NCBI GenBank assembly: GCA_003049485.1
Contig: PYST01000313.1
Location: 1-45,291 of the forward strand
Source of the DNA: Ophioceras dolichostomum
Lineage: Eukaryota > Ascomycota > Sordariomycetes > Magnaporthales > Ophioceraceae
Length of the DNA stretch: 45,291 bases
Direction: 5' to 3'
Below the pieces are notes generated by a model. It ran no database searches. It was not told the DNA's origin and saw only the letters and a program-made list of their open reading frames with translations. The translations under genes were made by a program, and so were the position numbers. This document shows, in pieces, positions 1-10,427 of the stretch. Position 1 is the first letter of the stretch. Each line of letters starts with the position of its first letter.

Positions 1-251
1 GAAAAGGACTGGTAGAACGAAGCCCAGACCTTGAACCCTGCCTCGGTGCAACGCTGCAAGCCCTATCAACCGCCTTTGCCGAAGCAGTAACCACTCAGGA
101 GGCCTTACGCCATCCACTGGCCATGTCAAATCAATACCATATATGTGCTTCGTGTGGACTTTCGCATGCAGTTCTAATTCTAGCAGATAAGAGAGCGAGC
201 GGCGAGGGAGACGGATCGGATCAAACGAATGACTCTTGTGCCCGCTCCCGC

Positions 252-278
252 TTTCCCTCCCTTCCCTCCCTTCCCTCT
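252..278. repeat. Polypyrimidine CCCTT tract
   Basis: Imperfect tandem copies of CCCTT/CCCTCCCTT make a purine/pyrimidine-asymmetric tract. No function can be assigned. Confidence 0.7.
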
Positions 279-504
279 ACTTGAAGTCAAATACCCCACC
301 TGCCGTCCGGCGTTGGCGTATGTGCTTGTGATCAACTGACCAGTTCTGACTGGCGGTTCCGTGATGTGCCGGTGACGATGTGATTTATCGCCCGTTCGTG
401 ATTCGTTTTCCGTAGGAACCATGCCGGGCGCTATCGAGCTTCAATGCCATGTCCCATGTCCCATGGCGCCAAGGGCATGGGCATGGAGCATGTCACTTTG
501 TGCT

Positions 505-559
505 GGGTGAGTGTGTGAGTGTGTGAGTGGGTGAGTGGATGGGTGGCGGGCGGGCGGCG
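505..559. repeat. GTGAGT-type simple repeat followed by GGCGGGC tract
   Basis: Degenerate tandem GTGAGTGT/GGTGAGTG units grade into a GGCGGGC-rich stretch. This is a low-complexity microsatellite in intergenic DNA. Confidence 0.7.
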
Positions 560-1159
560 GGCAACGGGCAGTGGTCGGCGGGCGGATCTGATCAACCTGA
601 TACATGAAACGGCAGCGTGCCGAGACTGGCGGTTCATCCCACCCCCGCCTTCGCCTGTGATATGCTGGTAGAGCGTAAGAACTTTGTCGAGTCATCACGA
701 GTGATGCCACGACATCTAGACGAGGGATATGTGAGGGGGAGGGACGTGAGGGGAAGGGCTGATGGCTGGGGGTGATGACCGTGCCGGAAGAGCTAAGCCA
801 GTCCAGTCAGTTAGTCAGTTACGAGGCCGGCGACTAAAACTAGACGCTGCAAGAGACTCCTTCGAGATGAAGGAGCCCCAATTTAGTCGGGACCCCGCGC
901 ACTGCAGCCCTGGCACACAGCTCCTGGTCCACAGCTCGCCACAGAAGTTGACTGGACCTGTGCCCTGCTGCCCTGGGCCGCTGTTGGAAGGCGGGGTCTG
1001 GACATGAGCATGAGTCTGAGCCTTACTCTGGGATGATGATGGCCTGGGGTTGGCTGGGGTTCGTGACATGTCACAATAGATTGCGCGAGAGAGGCATGCC
1101 ATTATCTTTGGTGGACGATGTGGTGTGACCGGCCTGTCAGCGTTTCCAGAGCTCCAAAC

Positions 1160-3829
1160 TCATGCGAGAGCTGCGCCGGCACATAATTTGCCCCAGCGGG
1201 ATGTCGCCCACAAAATAAAAAAGTGAAGTGCCAGCAAGGTGACACTGGCCCTCCAATCCCATTTAAACAGGGATGCGACGTTGTCGGACGCTTCTTGCTG
1301 CCTCCCCGCGCTCCCGTCTACGCCTGAGGTGCCCGAGGTGCCTGAGGTGCCTGCGGTGTGCGGGGACCCCCTGGAGCTCGAGCCGCCGGTGCCGCCGCTG
1401 GACTCGTTACTCGGTGCGGCTGGCATGCCAAGGTCCATAGCCGCTACAGCCACGAGCGGTGCGCCAACACCCAAGTTGACCATGAAAGGCCAGCAAGGCC
1501 TGCCAAGGGAGACCATCTTAACAGCGAACAGCGCCAGGCGGACGCAGAAAGTCACAAGATCGGCGTTGCGCCCCAGGAGCTGCGTGGCGTGATGCCATGC
1601 GACCACCATCTCATGCCTCGCTTGCTCGAGTGGCGTGGAAGGAGGTGCCATCAGCAATGGCAGTGTGACGGGGCTCATTGCCGATGACAGACCCTCTTGA
1701 TGTGCGGGTTCTGGGCCCGGCGACGACCGAGAGTAGCCGTCATGGCTGCGAGAAGTAGCCATGGCAGGGGGTCGGTGGCGGGTGATTGTGGGATTGGCGT
1801 GCTTCTGAATGCTGTTGTGCGCCGTCGGTTGTGGCGAGTTCGTCATAACGTCCTCAGACCGCCGCCGCATCTCGGGAATGCCACCGACACCGTCTTCCCG
1901 GGTGGGAGAAGACGACAACCCCGCGTGCGGCGAGTGCTTCAGGGGGTCTGGCACCGGCGTCGATGGTGGAACTGGAGAGTCGAGATTCTGAATCCGCCTC
2001 CCAGCCAAGCCCAAGCCAATTGGTGCTGCGGGGCTCACGCTTCTCGGCCCACGAGACAAGCCATCCAGGACAGACTCGGTCTTCATCACGCTCAGGACCT
2101 CGTTGGCGCTCGGCCGCTCGGCCGGGTTAATGGCCAGCAGCTTCTTTAGCAGATGATACAGCTTCGGTGGCAGGTCCGGCCTCTCACGTCTCTCGTCCTG
2201 GAAGCCCTTCCAGTCCGCGATTTCGGCGCGCAGCATCTCAATATCCTCCAGCTCCTCCTGGACCGTGTTTGCGCTTCGGTAAGGGAGGCGGCCGAAGCAG
2301 AGGAAGTACAGGATCATGCCCAGTGAGAAGATGTCCGACTTGGTGGTGAAGTTGCCCAACTGGCCTGTTGCGTCCCGGATCAGGACCTCGGGGGCGCAGT
2401 ATGATATCGTGCCCGTCGAGCCCGTCGAGTTGCGCATCGCCTTCGCCTGCTGCACCTCGCCAAAGTCGCTGATGAGGCATGTCATGGTCTTCCCGTGGCG
2501 GTGGAGCAGACAGTTGCTCGGCTTCAGGTCGCGGTGAACGTAGTTGGACTCGTGCAGGAAGACGAGTCCCGAGGTGATGTCCCGGAATATTGAGTAAATC
2601 TCCTCAAAAGGTAGGTGACGTTGGGTCGGCGGAGAAAGACCCTTGGGCCGCTCGGACCCGCCCTTGGAGCGCCGACGCATCTGCGCCTTCAGCTCCTCCT
2701 TTGTGGTCTCTTTCGGCTGCGCACCAATGACATACTGTAGCAGGTCGCCCCCGTTGCAGTACTGCTGGAGGATGAAGGCGCAGACGACTGGGGGCCCAAA
2801 ACGGTTCAGTTGGACCTCCTCTAGCCAGACGTGTCGATAAGCGACGAGGTTGGGATGACTAAGTGTTGCAAGAAGCTCGACCTCGACCAAGACTGGAAAA
2901 GAGAAGACGGGCGGATTCACGTGAAGTTAGCTGAAAACCTACTCTCTCCAAGCAGGTAGATAGGGAAGGCAGAAGGGCTACGGGCTACGGGCTGCCTTTG
3001 TAGATAAGCTACCGAAGAGGGCAGGTGGACTCACCTTTTTCCAGCCAGGCGTGGTCATCGCCAACTGGAACGCGTTTGCAGGCATAGTGGCCAAGCAGCA
3101 CGCCGTCGATCTGGTGACGGACAAGCAGAACCACTCCTTTGCCACCCCTACCAAGCTCGCGTTCTTCAATAAAGAAATCGGCAAAGTAGTTTGGGCTGAA
3201 GGCGCTCTTGCGGATCCGAGCGCTGGCGCTCTCTGGGTCGCGTCGAGCCCCCGGAGCGGCAGAAGCATCAGGAGCATCCCGAGCGTCCTGGACTTGTGTG
3301 CTGCTGGAGACAGGCTCGACGTCGGCCTCGACGTTCTCGCTCTCGGCGGCGGGTTCAACGTGGGGTACCCGGTGAGTCAAGCGCCGCACGGGGCTCGAGG
3401 GTGGGCGCTCGGAGAGGTCGGCGTCGTTGGGTTCGCTCGGCTCGCGGACGAGACCGGCCTGGAGCAGGCGGAAGTAATTGGGGCTGACGAAGGAGTCATG
3501 TGCGCTGGGGACGTCGTACCGCCTATCCCGGTCGGGAGAAGGCGAGCTGTGGTTGTGAAGCGACTGGTGGCAGGTGGGACACTCGGTCAACCTCTGGATT
3601 TCGAGACGCCGGGAAACAGGATTGCGGACGACCAAGGCATTGTTGTGGCGACTGTTGGTTTATTTAGTTAGGTTTGTTTTGACTGTCAGTCGGACGCGCA
3701 GGAGACGACAGAGAGGGACTGTGAGGGGTAAATAAATGCTGAGTGCACTGCCAAACGCCAATCCACTCTCGTAAACACGCACAGAACAATCTCGCGATCC
3801 TCGAACGGGTGGTACGGAACCAGAGACAT
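1160..3829 (-). CDS. IKS1: IKS1-type Ser/Thr protein kinase with C-terminal membrane segments
   Basis: Model: exons 3783-3829, 3035-3651 and 1160-2892 (introns of 131 and 142 bases), 798 residues. The small first exon is needed to give the start MSLVPY and the junction DREIVLRHNNALVV, which agrees with the conserved N-terminus of fungal IKS1 kinases as I know it. A CPTCHQ motif follows near residue 40. The kinase domain shows a glycine loop (GRGGKGVV, about 183-190), lysine in YACKRV (208), HRDLKPSN (341-348), DFG (364-366) and GTISYCAPEV. After a low-complexity Ser/Pro region, two hydrophobic segments lie near the C-terminus, the last in the final 35 residues, suggesting membrane attachment. 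A short TSG repeat (DNA 1323-1360) lies between them. The substrate is unknown; the yeast gene is named as an Ira1 kinase suppressor. Confidence 0.9.
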
Positions 3830-4871
3830 GACCTCTGACCTCTCACATTACGGAGCAGAGGTGTGTTGACACTGAAGGGATCAACGGCCGCTTGCTTGAT
3901 CGGAACTGTATCTGTGAACCCCCAGTCGTGCTGCCGAATTGGACGAGCTGGAGGACCATTGATTGGATGGTAGAAAAACAGAAGAAAAAGAGTGTCTCAA
4001 GTTATCGCAAGCAGAAATAGACTGACTCGGACTTGGTTCGTAGGCTTACATCCCCGAGCAGAAATGGCCCAAGGAGAGCATGTGTGGAGGAGCGTATATA
4101 CTATTGACGATGAAGAATACGGAACTTGAAGAAACAAAACTCAATGTTTTGTAGCTCTTCTGGTGTCTCCTGACCGACGTCACGCAGCACAAGCACAGCG
4201 GGGTTCAGCGCATCCCAACGCTCCACTCCACTCCAATTCCGGCAGTTCGAGCCAATCGATCGAGGAAATCGGATCGCACGAAATACATAATATCACATTG
4301 AATCCAGCAATAACAGAACGGCTCTGACCGTTTGGTCAACAAAAGTTCGACCATCCCATCAAAGATTCAAATAATGAATCCGAATTTATCTTTCCCTATT
4401 CTCAACAACGCCTTTGGCCTTCAAAGTAGAAAGGGGCTAGATCGTCGATAAAGGATCGTGAGCAACCTGAATGGGAATTTTTGTAGCACAATGCTCACTT
4501 TCAAGCCATTGTTCTTCCCTCAGTGAGGATCAGGACTGGCTCTGACTATAGCGGTGCTCCTGGCCGAGTATATATAACCCATGATGTAGCCTCAGAAGGA
4601 CCTCTAATTTCTCGGAGATCAGCAAGAGACGCCAATCAAGCAGATCAAAGCGTCTCAAGGAAAAAAAAGAGACCCAAGACGAGAGAGAAAGACCATCACT
4701 CACTGCAGAGCAGTGAATGATCCTTACAGCATCCGGCACTCAGACAGCATCGTATTCACACTAGCACATCACTGCCTCGCGTCTTCCTTTTACCCCAAGA
4801 CCTAAGACATCTTCGCAAACAGTAGTAGCGTGCCTTAGGTTCTTTTTGTATAGAAGACGCCAGTAGCAAAA
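3830..4871. other. Divergent intergenic region, kinase / small Cys-rich gene
   Basis: This AT-richer spacer must carry the promoters of the minus-strand kinase gene and the plus-strand small gene. A clear TATA-like box for the latter is at 4569-4577. I see no additional gene. Confidence 0.6.
4569..4577 (+). promoter_or_regulatory. TATA-like box (TATATATAA) upstream of the small Cys-rich gene
   Basis: TATATATAA lies about 295 bases before the ATG at 4872. The distance allows a long 5' leader or a leader intron. The assignment is inferred from position and motif only. Confidence 0.4.
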
Positions 4872-5066
4872 ATGTGCCACGTCGAATCCGCCAATCGCTT
4901 CGATTGCGGCCACGTCGAGTACAATGTCAACTCTCTCGTATGGTGCGCCTGGGCTACCGCGAAGGTCAGTCACTGCCCTGACTTCCAGTGCAACGTGGGG
5001 ACGGACTACTCCGTGTCCGGGCCATGCTCTTCTTGCTCTTCCAAGGGGAAGGGAAAGAAGAAGTAG
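4872..5066 (+). CDS. Small cysteine-rich protein with CGH and CxxC motifs, unknown function
   Basis: Single exon, 64 residues, ATG in good context (AAAATGTG). Seven cysteines lie at 2, 12, 25, 35, 40, 52 and 55, with CGH at 12-14, a terminal C-x2-C and a lysine-rich end (GKGKKK). Codons favour C at the third position (TGC, CAC, GTC, TTC), unlike the AT-rich flanks, and this is the main argument that it is coding. There is no signal peptide, so an intracellular zinc-binding role is more likely than a secreted effector, but that is inference. The general layout (Met-Cys start, C-G-H, terminal CxxC) resembles small uncharacterised proteins I recall from other filamentous fungi. It is not in an operon-like arrangement; the upstream neighbour is divergent. 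Confidence 0.65.
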   Translation: MCHVESANRFDCGHVEYNVNSLVWCAWATAKVSHCPDFQCNVGTDYSVSGPCSSCSSKGKGKKK

Positions 5067-5260
5067 CTTGACGAACCATGCCCCGGGTCCTTTTTTTAGG
5101 TTTGATTCTGCCTGAGGTAGGTAAAATGGAAAAATAGAAAGTTAGGAGGTGACTTTAGTCCCTTAATAATTGTTGGTTGGGCTTCAAGGGGAAAAAGCAA
5201 ACACGCGCGTGGTAAACCAATCTGTTGATTCTGATGATGTACAGGGAAGAGTAAAGCTAG

Positions 5261-5333
5261 CCTACGCGTGAGTCAGAGGAATCGCTTTTGTAAGCGNCCT
5301 ACGCGTGAGTCAGAGGAATCGCTTTTGTAAGCG
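5261..5333. repeat. Exact 36-base direct repeat separated by a single N
   Basis: Positions 5261-5296 and 5298-5333 are identical over 36 bases, and the only base between them is the ambiguous N at 5297. An exact duplicate on both sides of an N is what a failed merge of overlapping contig ends looks like, so I read it as an assembly join rather than a biological tandem repeat. Confidence 0.85.
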
Positions 5334-5583
5334 ATACCAAGGGGCCCACGTGACCTAAGGTCTGTGGAGGGGGCTTCCTTGGTGACTGAGGCAACTCGTC
5401 CACGTGGGTGCACAGAAGTGCACCCAACCGTGGTTCAACAATAATAATAATTTTTCTTTGGCTCTTCAAAAACTTGAGACTTATTGTAATGTGGTACCTG
5501 TTATATGGATGCTTCACCTAAAATAACGGTTGGTGGCGGCGGCGGTTGTGATGGCGATAATGATACTTCAAGCTGAATAAGTT

Positions 5584-5599
5584 ACCTACCTAGGTAGGT
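5584..5599. repeat. 16-base perfect palindrome ACCTACCTAGGTAGGT
   Basis: This perfect palindrome lies in the 3' spacer of the permease gene. The same 16 bases recur at 23630-23645, and related AGGTAGG motifs are scattered through other spacers. Confidence 0.85.
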
Positions 5600-5698
5600 A
5601 GGCAGGTACCTATCCAGTATCACAAGATTATCTGATGGCCGTCTAGGCCCTTGCTGCTCGAGTACCGGTCCTCCCTCGCCAGGTCTTGCTATATGTGC

Positions 5699-7255
5699 TC
5701 AGTCTCGACGAACCGGGACCGGAACAACCATCATTCTCCTCCGGATCGGGCGCATCGGCACCACATCCCTCCTAGCCAAGTTGCCCGACTTCCCGCCAGG
5801 CAGCACGCCCTTCCCACCCGTAATACTTCCCGGCCCGAAATCCGGCTCGCCGCCTAGGCTACCGAAGATATCGCCGATGTAATTGGTGGGTTTGATACCC
5901 TTCTTGAACCTCCGGTCCCAGTCCTTCAGGATCCCGGCAGCGATCTCGACGCCTGCCTTGTAGAGATTGTCGATGGCGATGGTGAAGCCGTTCTGGTGGA
6001 GCACACGAAGGTGTTCAAACCTGTTGGCAGACATAGGAACCACCGAGTGAGTCACTTGTCCTTTGATGGATCATATAGTCTGGGGGGAAAGGGTTGAGGA
6101 GAGGCTGAGGGAGTGGATACTTACGGTGTCACGCCTGGCGGCGGACGGTCGAAGTTAGAGCCAGTCCGGATGACGATGATGCGGCTAAAGTCAACGAGTT
6201 TCTCGATGGCCATCCTGACCAGCACCTCAAGGGTAGCATTGTCCTCCTGCGCGGTCATGCAGCTGTAGTTTCTCCAATGTCAGCTGCCAAACTGCCCCTC
6301 GATCGTTCTCTTCAAATGAGAGGATCATGATAAGGGACATGTGACCGGGCACATACTAAACACCTGAGCCGTTGGTCCATATGCGGGTGGTGTTCTCGAA
6401 CGCGTCACTAAGCAACTCGCCAGTGTAGTAGACGTCGGACGTGACCGTATCGCATTTCTCGACCTCGGGAGCCAAAGTTGCCTTGTGGTAGATCTCTCCA
6501 CTCGCGGCGTACCTGGCCCTGTACTCGGACACATCCACCCGATCACTCAGATTTGCCTTGATGGCGAAACCGTATGCGATGTCACGGAGCGCCTCGTTGA
6601 GCTCGAACACCTCGGTACCGTACTGGGTGGTGGGGTATTCCTCGGGCGTGTCCACGCCGTAAGGGAGGTATCCCGTGGTGAAGCCCTCGGGCATCTCGCG
6701 GGCGTCAAACTCGTGCTGCAGGGCAACCTGGACAGCATATTTGCCGATCGCCACAGAGCCCGTGGTGCCATATTTGGGGTTGATTCCCGCGATGCCCGCC
6801 GAGATGAAGTAAGTCTTGGTGAGGTCGAACCTGCCGGACAGGACCAGCGCAGTGATGGTGGCGGCCGTGTTGATCTCGCTCATGCTGGTCGTGACCTGGC
6901 AGATGGTGTAGTCCGCCACGCAGTGGACATGGGGGTACAGCATGGACAGCCCGGGAGAAGAGATGTTCACGGCAAGGAGGTCACCGAGGCCGCTACTCGG
7001 CAGGTTCTCATACCACACGTCGGCCTCAGGGGTGAACTTCAAAAACAGCAAGGGTCGGTCCCCTGTTAGCAGGTTTCAAGACGGGCAGAGGTCGCGGTCT
7101 CTCAGGAACGAACAGGAGGAGAAAGAGAGGCTTACCAAGCTGATGATGAACACCTTCGGGGCGACCTTGGGAGAGCCCCGCGACCACAGGTAGCCAGCTT
7201 CAGCTAGGGGCGCTGAAGCCAGCAAGAAACTGGTCACCAATGACGTACAGCGCAT
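5699..7255 (-). CDS. Purine nucleoside permease (NUP family), predicted secreted or membrane-associated
   Basis: Model: exons 7136-7255, 6357-7036, 6125-6262 and 5699-6020 (introns 99, 94 and 104 bases), 419 residues. Residues 1-20 form a signal peptide (MRCTSLVTSFLLASAPLAEA). Family hallmarks are PKVFIISLF at the first junction, ADVWYENL, the HCVADYTICQVTT and YFISAGIAGINP stretches, TAQEDNATLE, and the DFSRIIVIRTGS and NYIGDIFG segments. Members of this family (Candida NUP) are reported to act in nucleoside uptake; the fold resembles nucleoside phosphorylases, so an enzymatic role is possible. The donor GTATGT at 6356 was chosen because it restores GVYCMTAQEDN. The last 25 residues are unusually basic (RRDVVPMRPIRRRM) and go beyond the usual end of the family, so the 3' end is the least certain part of the model. 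Confidence 0.88.
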
Positions 7256-8417
7256 GTTGCCGGCCTGTCGGTGGACGAGCGCTCACCAGGGGGAAACAAG
7301 TATCCGAGGAGGTGGGTGAAGGAGGTGGAGACTTCCTCATGCTTGCAGGATCTGGGGAGACCTGGGAGCTATATAGGTGCTCGCCCACATTCGGGACCAA
7401 GCTACAACAACGGAGGGTCCCGGCTCCCCTTTACAGCTCACACCTCGAGAGCTCATCTCTTCGTCGCGGGGCAGGCAGGGAAAACAATGGGACGAGGGTT
7501 GATCCCACGCTACCTATGCATACCGTGTAACCCTGCAGACTGTGTGACTGCATACTAGGTGGGTGGCCTAGATAGGTGGCACGAGTGGGCAGGTATAGAG
7601 ATACTGTTTTTATTCGGGCAACTGCTCTGCCTAGGTAGCTTGCTGATAGGGCTGACGGACTCGGCGAAGCAGGACTATGTAGCAAGGCCGATCGCGCAAA
7701 GCCTCGTCTCGCTTGATAACGGTCTGGACTGGAGAGCTTCATCACTGGTCGGTTGCTAATGATGAGCAGTTATGAACCAAAATGGCATACCGCATGCTAC
7801 CTGGCAACAGGTCTTGGTTGCTTGGCTGCCACTTGGTACCTGCTGCATGCGGCCAGCACATGCATGGCATGTCCGTTACTATCATGAGCGCTATTGAATT
7901 TGACGGATTCGACGGATCCTTCACATGCCGTCGTCAGCAGCCATTTGCTGACAGAAACGAATGCCCGCACTAAGAAAACCGCGCAAGGAGGACAGAATTT
8001 GGAAGCAGAGGAAGCAAGAGAGGAAAAAAGTTCCGCGCGATGCAGGTCCGGTCAGTGGAGCCTCATATCCGGCCCTTAGCTCCCCGAATAGGAAGGTGCC
8101 CGAACGGCGGAGCGGACACTGGTGGAGGAGGCATGGAAAGAAAAGCCTCCCAGGGGTGCCCAAGGACATCTTATCTTTCGACCAGGAACATATTACCTCG
8201 AAGAATTGGGCACAAAAACACCACACAGGGGTCCATCACCGTACATACGTGCCACTTAGAAGCAAAACTGTCCGGGTGTCTTTTGGCGAAGAGTGCACTA
8301 TACAATACACGCATTGCTAAACGATACATACCAATAGCGGCAACATCATCTTCAAGCCCTTCCTTGTGCCATCTACCATAACGGCAAATTTGAAGCTCAA
8401 AATCGCAGCAAATTCCA
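7256..8417. other. Intergenic region, permease promoter and LPMO 3' side
   Basis: It contains the upstream region of the permease gene, with a TATA-like box at 7369-7376, and the downstream region of the minus-strand LPMO gene. Short open frames here have no recognisable domains. Confidence 0.6.
7369..7376 (-). promoter_or_regulatory. TATA-like box (CTATATAG) of the permease gene
   Basis: The palindromic CTATATAG lies about 115 bases upstream of the permease start codon at 7255, a usual distance for a fungal TATA box plus short leader. Confidence 0.45.
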
Positions 8418-9299
8418 TCAACAACTAAAGGCAGCCGGACCGGGACCCTTGTAGTTCGTCGGCACAGGATAGTAAATGTTCACTTTGAGGCCCGGCTCGT
8501 TCGGGTCGTACACGCCCGGGATCGACACCATCTCGGCCGAGGCCGGGGCCGCCGTGCCGGTGCCGCCGGAGATGGTGATCTGCGCGCACGAGATGTAGAG
8601 CTGGGCTCCGCCTACGCTGCCGGCGCTGTGCAGCCCGATGTGCTCGATGCGGAGCAGGTAGTCGCCGTTGGGGATGCACTTGGGGATCGGCACGTTGACG
8701 AGAGATTTGCCTGATGTTGTTGTAATCGACAGGGTCAGCTTAACTTAGCCAGGCCCTCCTCCCCCTTCTATCTCCTCAAGTGCCAGCCAGAGTGGTGGTC
8801 GCTCCCTCCTTACCTTGCGCAGGCCAGCTCAGGCCGCCGCCAGCCACGTTTGGCTTGTCCTGCAGGATCTTGAGCCAGTTCTTGCCTGAGCCGTCCCACG
8901 ACGCGGCGGTCTGTCCCTTCGGCACGAACCCAAGCCAGGCGGACAGCGGGCCTGGGTGGCTGATGGTTGCCCTCGCCGTGTAGCCGACTGTCGAACCGGC
9001 GGTGACGTTCACCGTGAGGGCGGCGCCCCGCCCAGCGTTGAGCTGATAGCAAGTCATCGCGCTCGATTTCACGTCGGTCACGGGGCCGTTGGACTGATAT
9101 CCTATCACCTGGCGCACAGCCTGCCAGTCGGCCGTGCGCTGGCCGTCCACGACGATGGACGGAAACACGTCTTCCCAAGAAGCGAACGGTCAGCTGGAGT
9201 CTTGGGCCCTGCGTTGAGGGAGGAGAAAGGTATGGAGAAGGGCGTACAGTGAGCCTCTGCTACCGCAGCAGCGAACCCGAGGAGAGCGGCGGCCTTCAT
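8418..9299 (-). CDS. AA9 lytic polysaccharide monooxygenase, single domain
   Basis: Model: exons 9248-9299, 8814-9170 and 8418-8710 (introns 77 and 103 bases), 233 residues. A 16-residue signal peptide (MKAAALLGFAAAVAEA) is followed by His17, which becomes the N-terminal copper ligand in HYVFPSIVVDG. The first intron interrupts the codon right after this histidine. His89 (ISHPGP) completes the histidine brace, and the second-shell set His164, Gln173 and Tyr175 (QLYISCAQ) keeps family spacing. Cys58 and Cys178 can form the conserved disulfide. The protein ends directly after the catalytic domain (AFSC), with no linker or CBM1. AA9 enzymes oxidatively cleave cellulose and some hemicelluloses outside the cell. 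The exact regioselectivity cannot be told from this sequence. Confidence 0.93.
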
Positions 9300-10427
9300 G
9301 TTGAGTCGTGCCTTGAGCTAGCCTTGTGGCTGTTTCGTGGGCTTTCTGTTCGGTCGCCTACTATTGCCTAGCAGTGGAAACCCCTACAGAAAGCGTCGGA
9401 GTGAGAGCAAGAAGCAGGCCGAGCGAGTTGGCAGGCCGCCACGTCCGTATTATATACATCCATCACGGCATCCATCCTGGAGACACGCGTGTCTAAGTGC
9501 TCTGGACGCAGATTATATGACGAGGCGTCGTCTAGAAAGACAGGAAGAATCATGAGGAATCTAGGGTGGGCGCACGGCAGAGGTGTGCCGAGGCGGGTAA
9601 AAGAGCAAGTCGGCGGCAGGGGTGTATACGCGAGGTAGCACATCAGCCACTTGGGTCTTTTGAGTAAATGGCCAACAAATGAGAACCCACCTCCACATGG
9701 CCTGGTTGCAGGCGTGTTAATCAACAAATTCCTGGGGTGCAGCCTCCGAGCAACTGTTCTCGTGCCGCCAGCGGGCCTCTCCGAGATAGAGATGAACACA
9801 CGGCTTGGAGGCTCCATCTACCACAGCACGCCCAACCCCTGAAGTGCCTCACCTCACTTAGACGCCCACGACCTCCTTCCTTGAAAGCACCACGGAGTGA
9901 CAGCGAGGGCGTAGGGTGAACGACTAAATCGGAAACAACAGGACGAAAAGTGGGAGAGGCTGTCTTCCGCACCTATCGAATCTGGTGGATGTGAAATTGG
10001 ATGCTGCGCCGTACCGAAGCAGGCCGGCCAGTCCATCCGGGAGCGACGGCTAGCTCTCGGCAGTTACTGCCACCATGCTGTGCCGCCTTACCAGAAGGGA
10101 ACAAGAAAATAATTCGCCAAATGACGCAAGGGAAAGACCTGCAACGGCCTGATAGACAGGAGAATCGCAAACTCGCCGGCCTGAGGTCGGGTCAACAAAT
10201 GAAGATTAACGTCCCAGAGAAACCTAAGTTTATGCTTGCCTTTTTACTGTCTAAAACCTCGTACAAAGTTCGGCCGGGTTAGCCGAACGGATCGCATTTT
10301 CGAATCCCTGCCTGCGTATCTTCCCTCATACGCAATCCTATCCACTAAAAATCCAAATAAATGCATGAAGAAGCCATGACGCAACCATCAACGCGTGCTC
10401 TGTCTGTCGGAGTGACCCTGGTCGCAT
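9300..10427. other. Intergenic region, LPMO promoter and SPT5 3' side
   Basis: A TATA-like box for the LPMO gene is at 9450-9456. The rest shows no supportable gene, and open frames on both strands overlap without family resemblance. Confidence 0.6.
9450..9456 (-). promoter_or_regulatory. TATA box (TATATAA) of the AA9 gene
   Basis: TATATAA on the minus strand lies about 150 bases before the LPMO start codon. A canonical TATA box fits an inducible secreted-enzyme gene, but the assignment is positional. Confidence 0.5.

Larger units (their letters stand above)
1..1159. other. Intergenic region left of the kinase gene
   Basis: No supportable gene is seen here. The short open frames on both strands have low-complexity translations and no family resemblance. 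The stretch contains a pyrimidine-rich CCCTT tract at 252-278 and GTGAGT-type simple repeats at 505-559. It should include the 3' untranslated region of the minus-strand kinase gene, but I cannot place its end. Confidence 0.6.
5067..5698. other. Intergenic region with assembly gap and palindrome
   Basis: This is the convergent spacer between the small plus-strand gene and the minus-strand permease. It holds a 36-base duplication around an N (5261-5333) and the palindrome at 5584-5599. No gene is seen. Confidence 0.7.

Noticed and set aside
5699..9299. A co-regulated polysaccharide-degradation or nucleoside-use cluster
   Set aside because: The permease and the LPMO are neighbours only; there is no regulator, transporter or second enzyme with them.
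10261..10315. tRNA-like stretch with TTCGAATCC
   Set aside because: No matching acceptor stem or anticodon arm could be folded around it.
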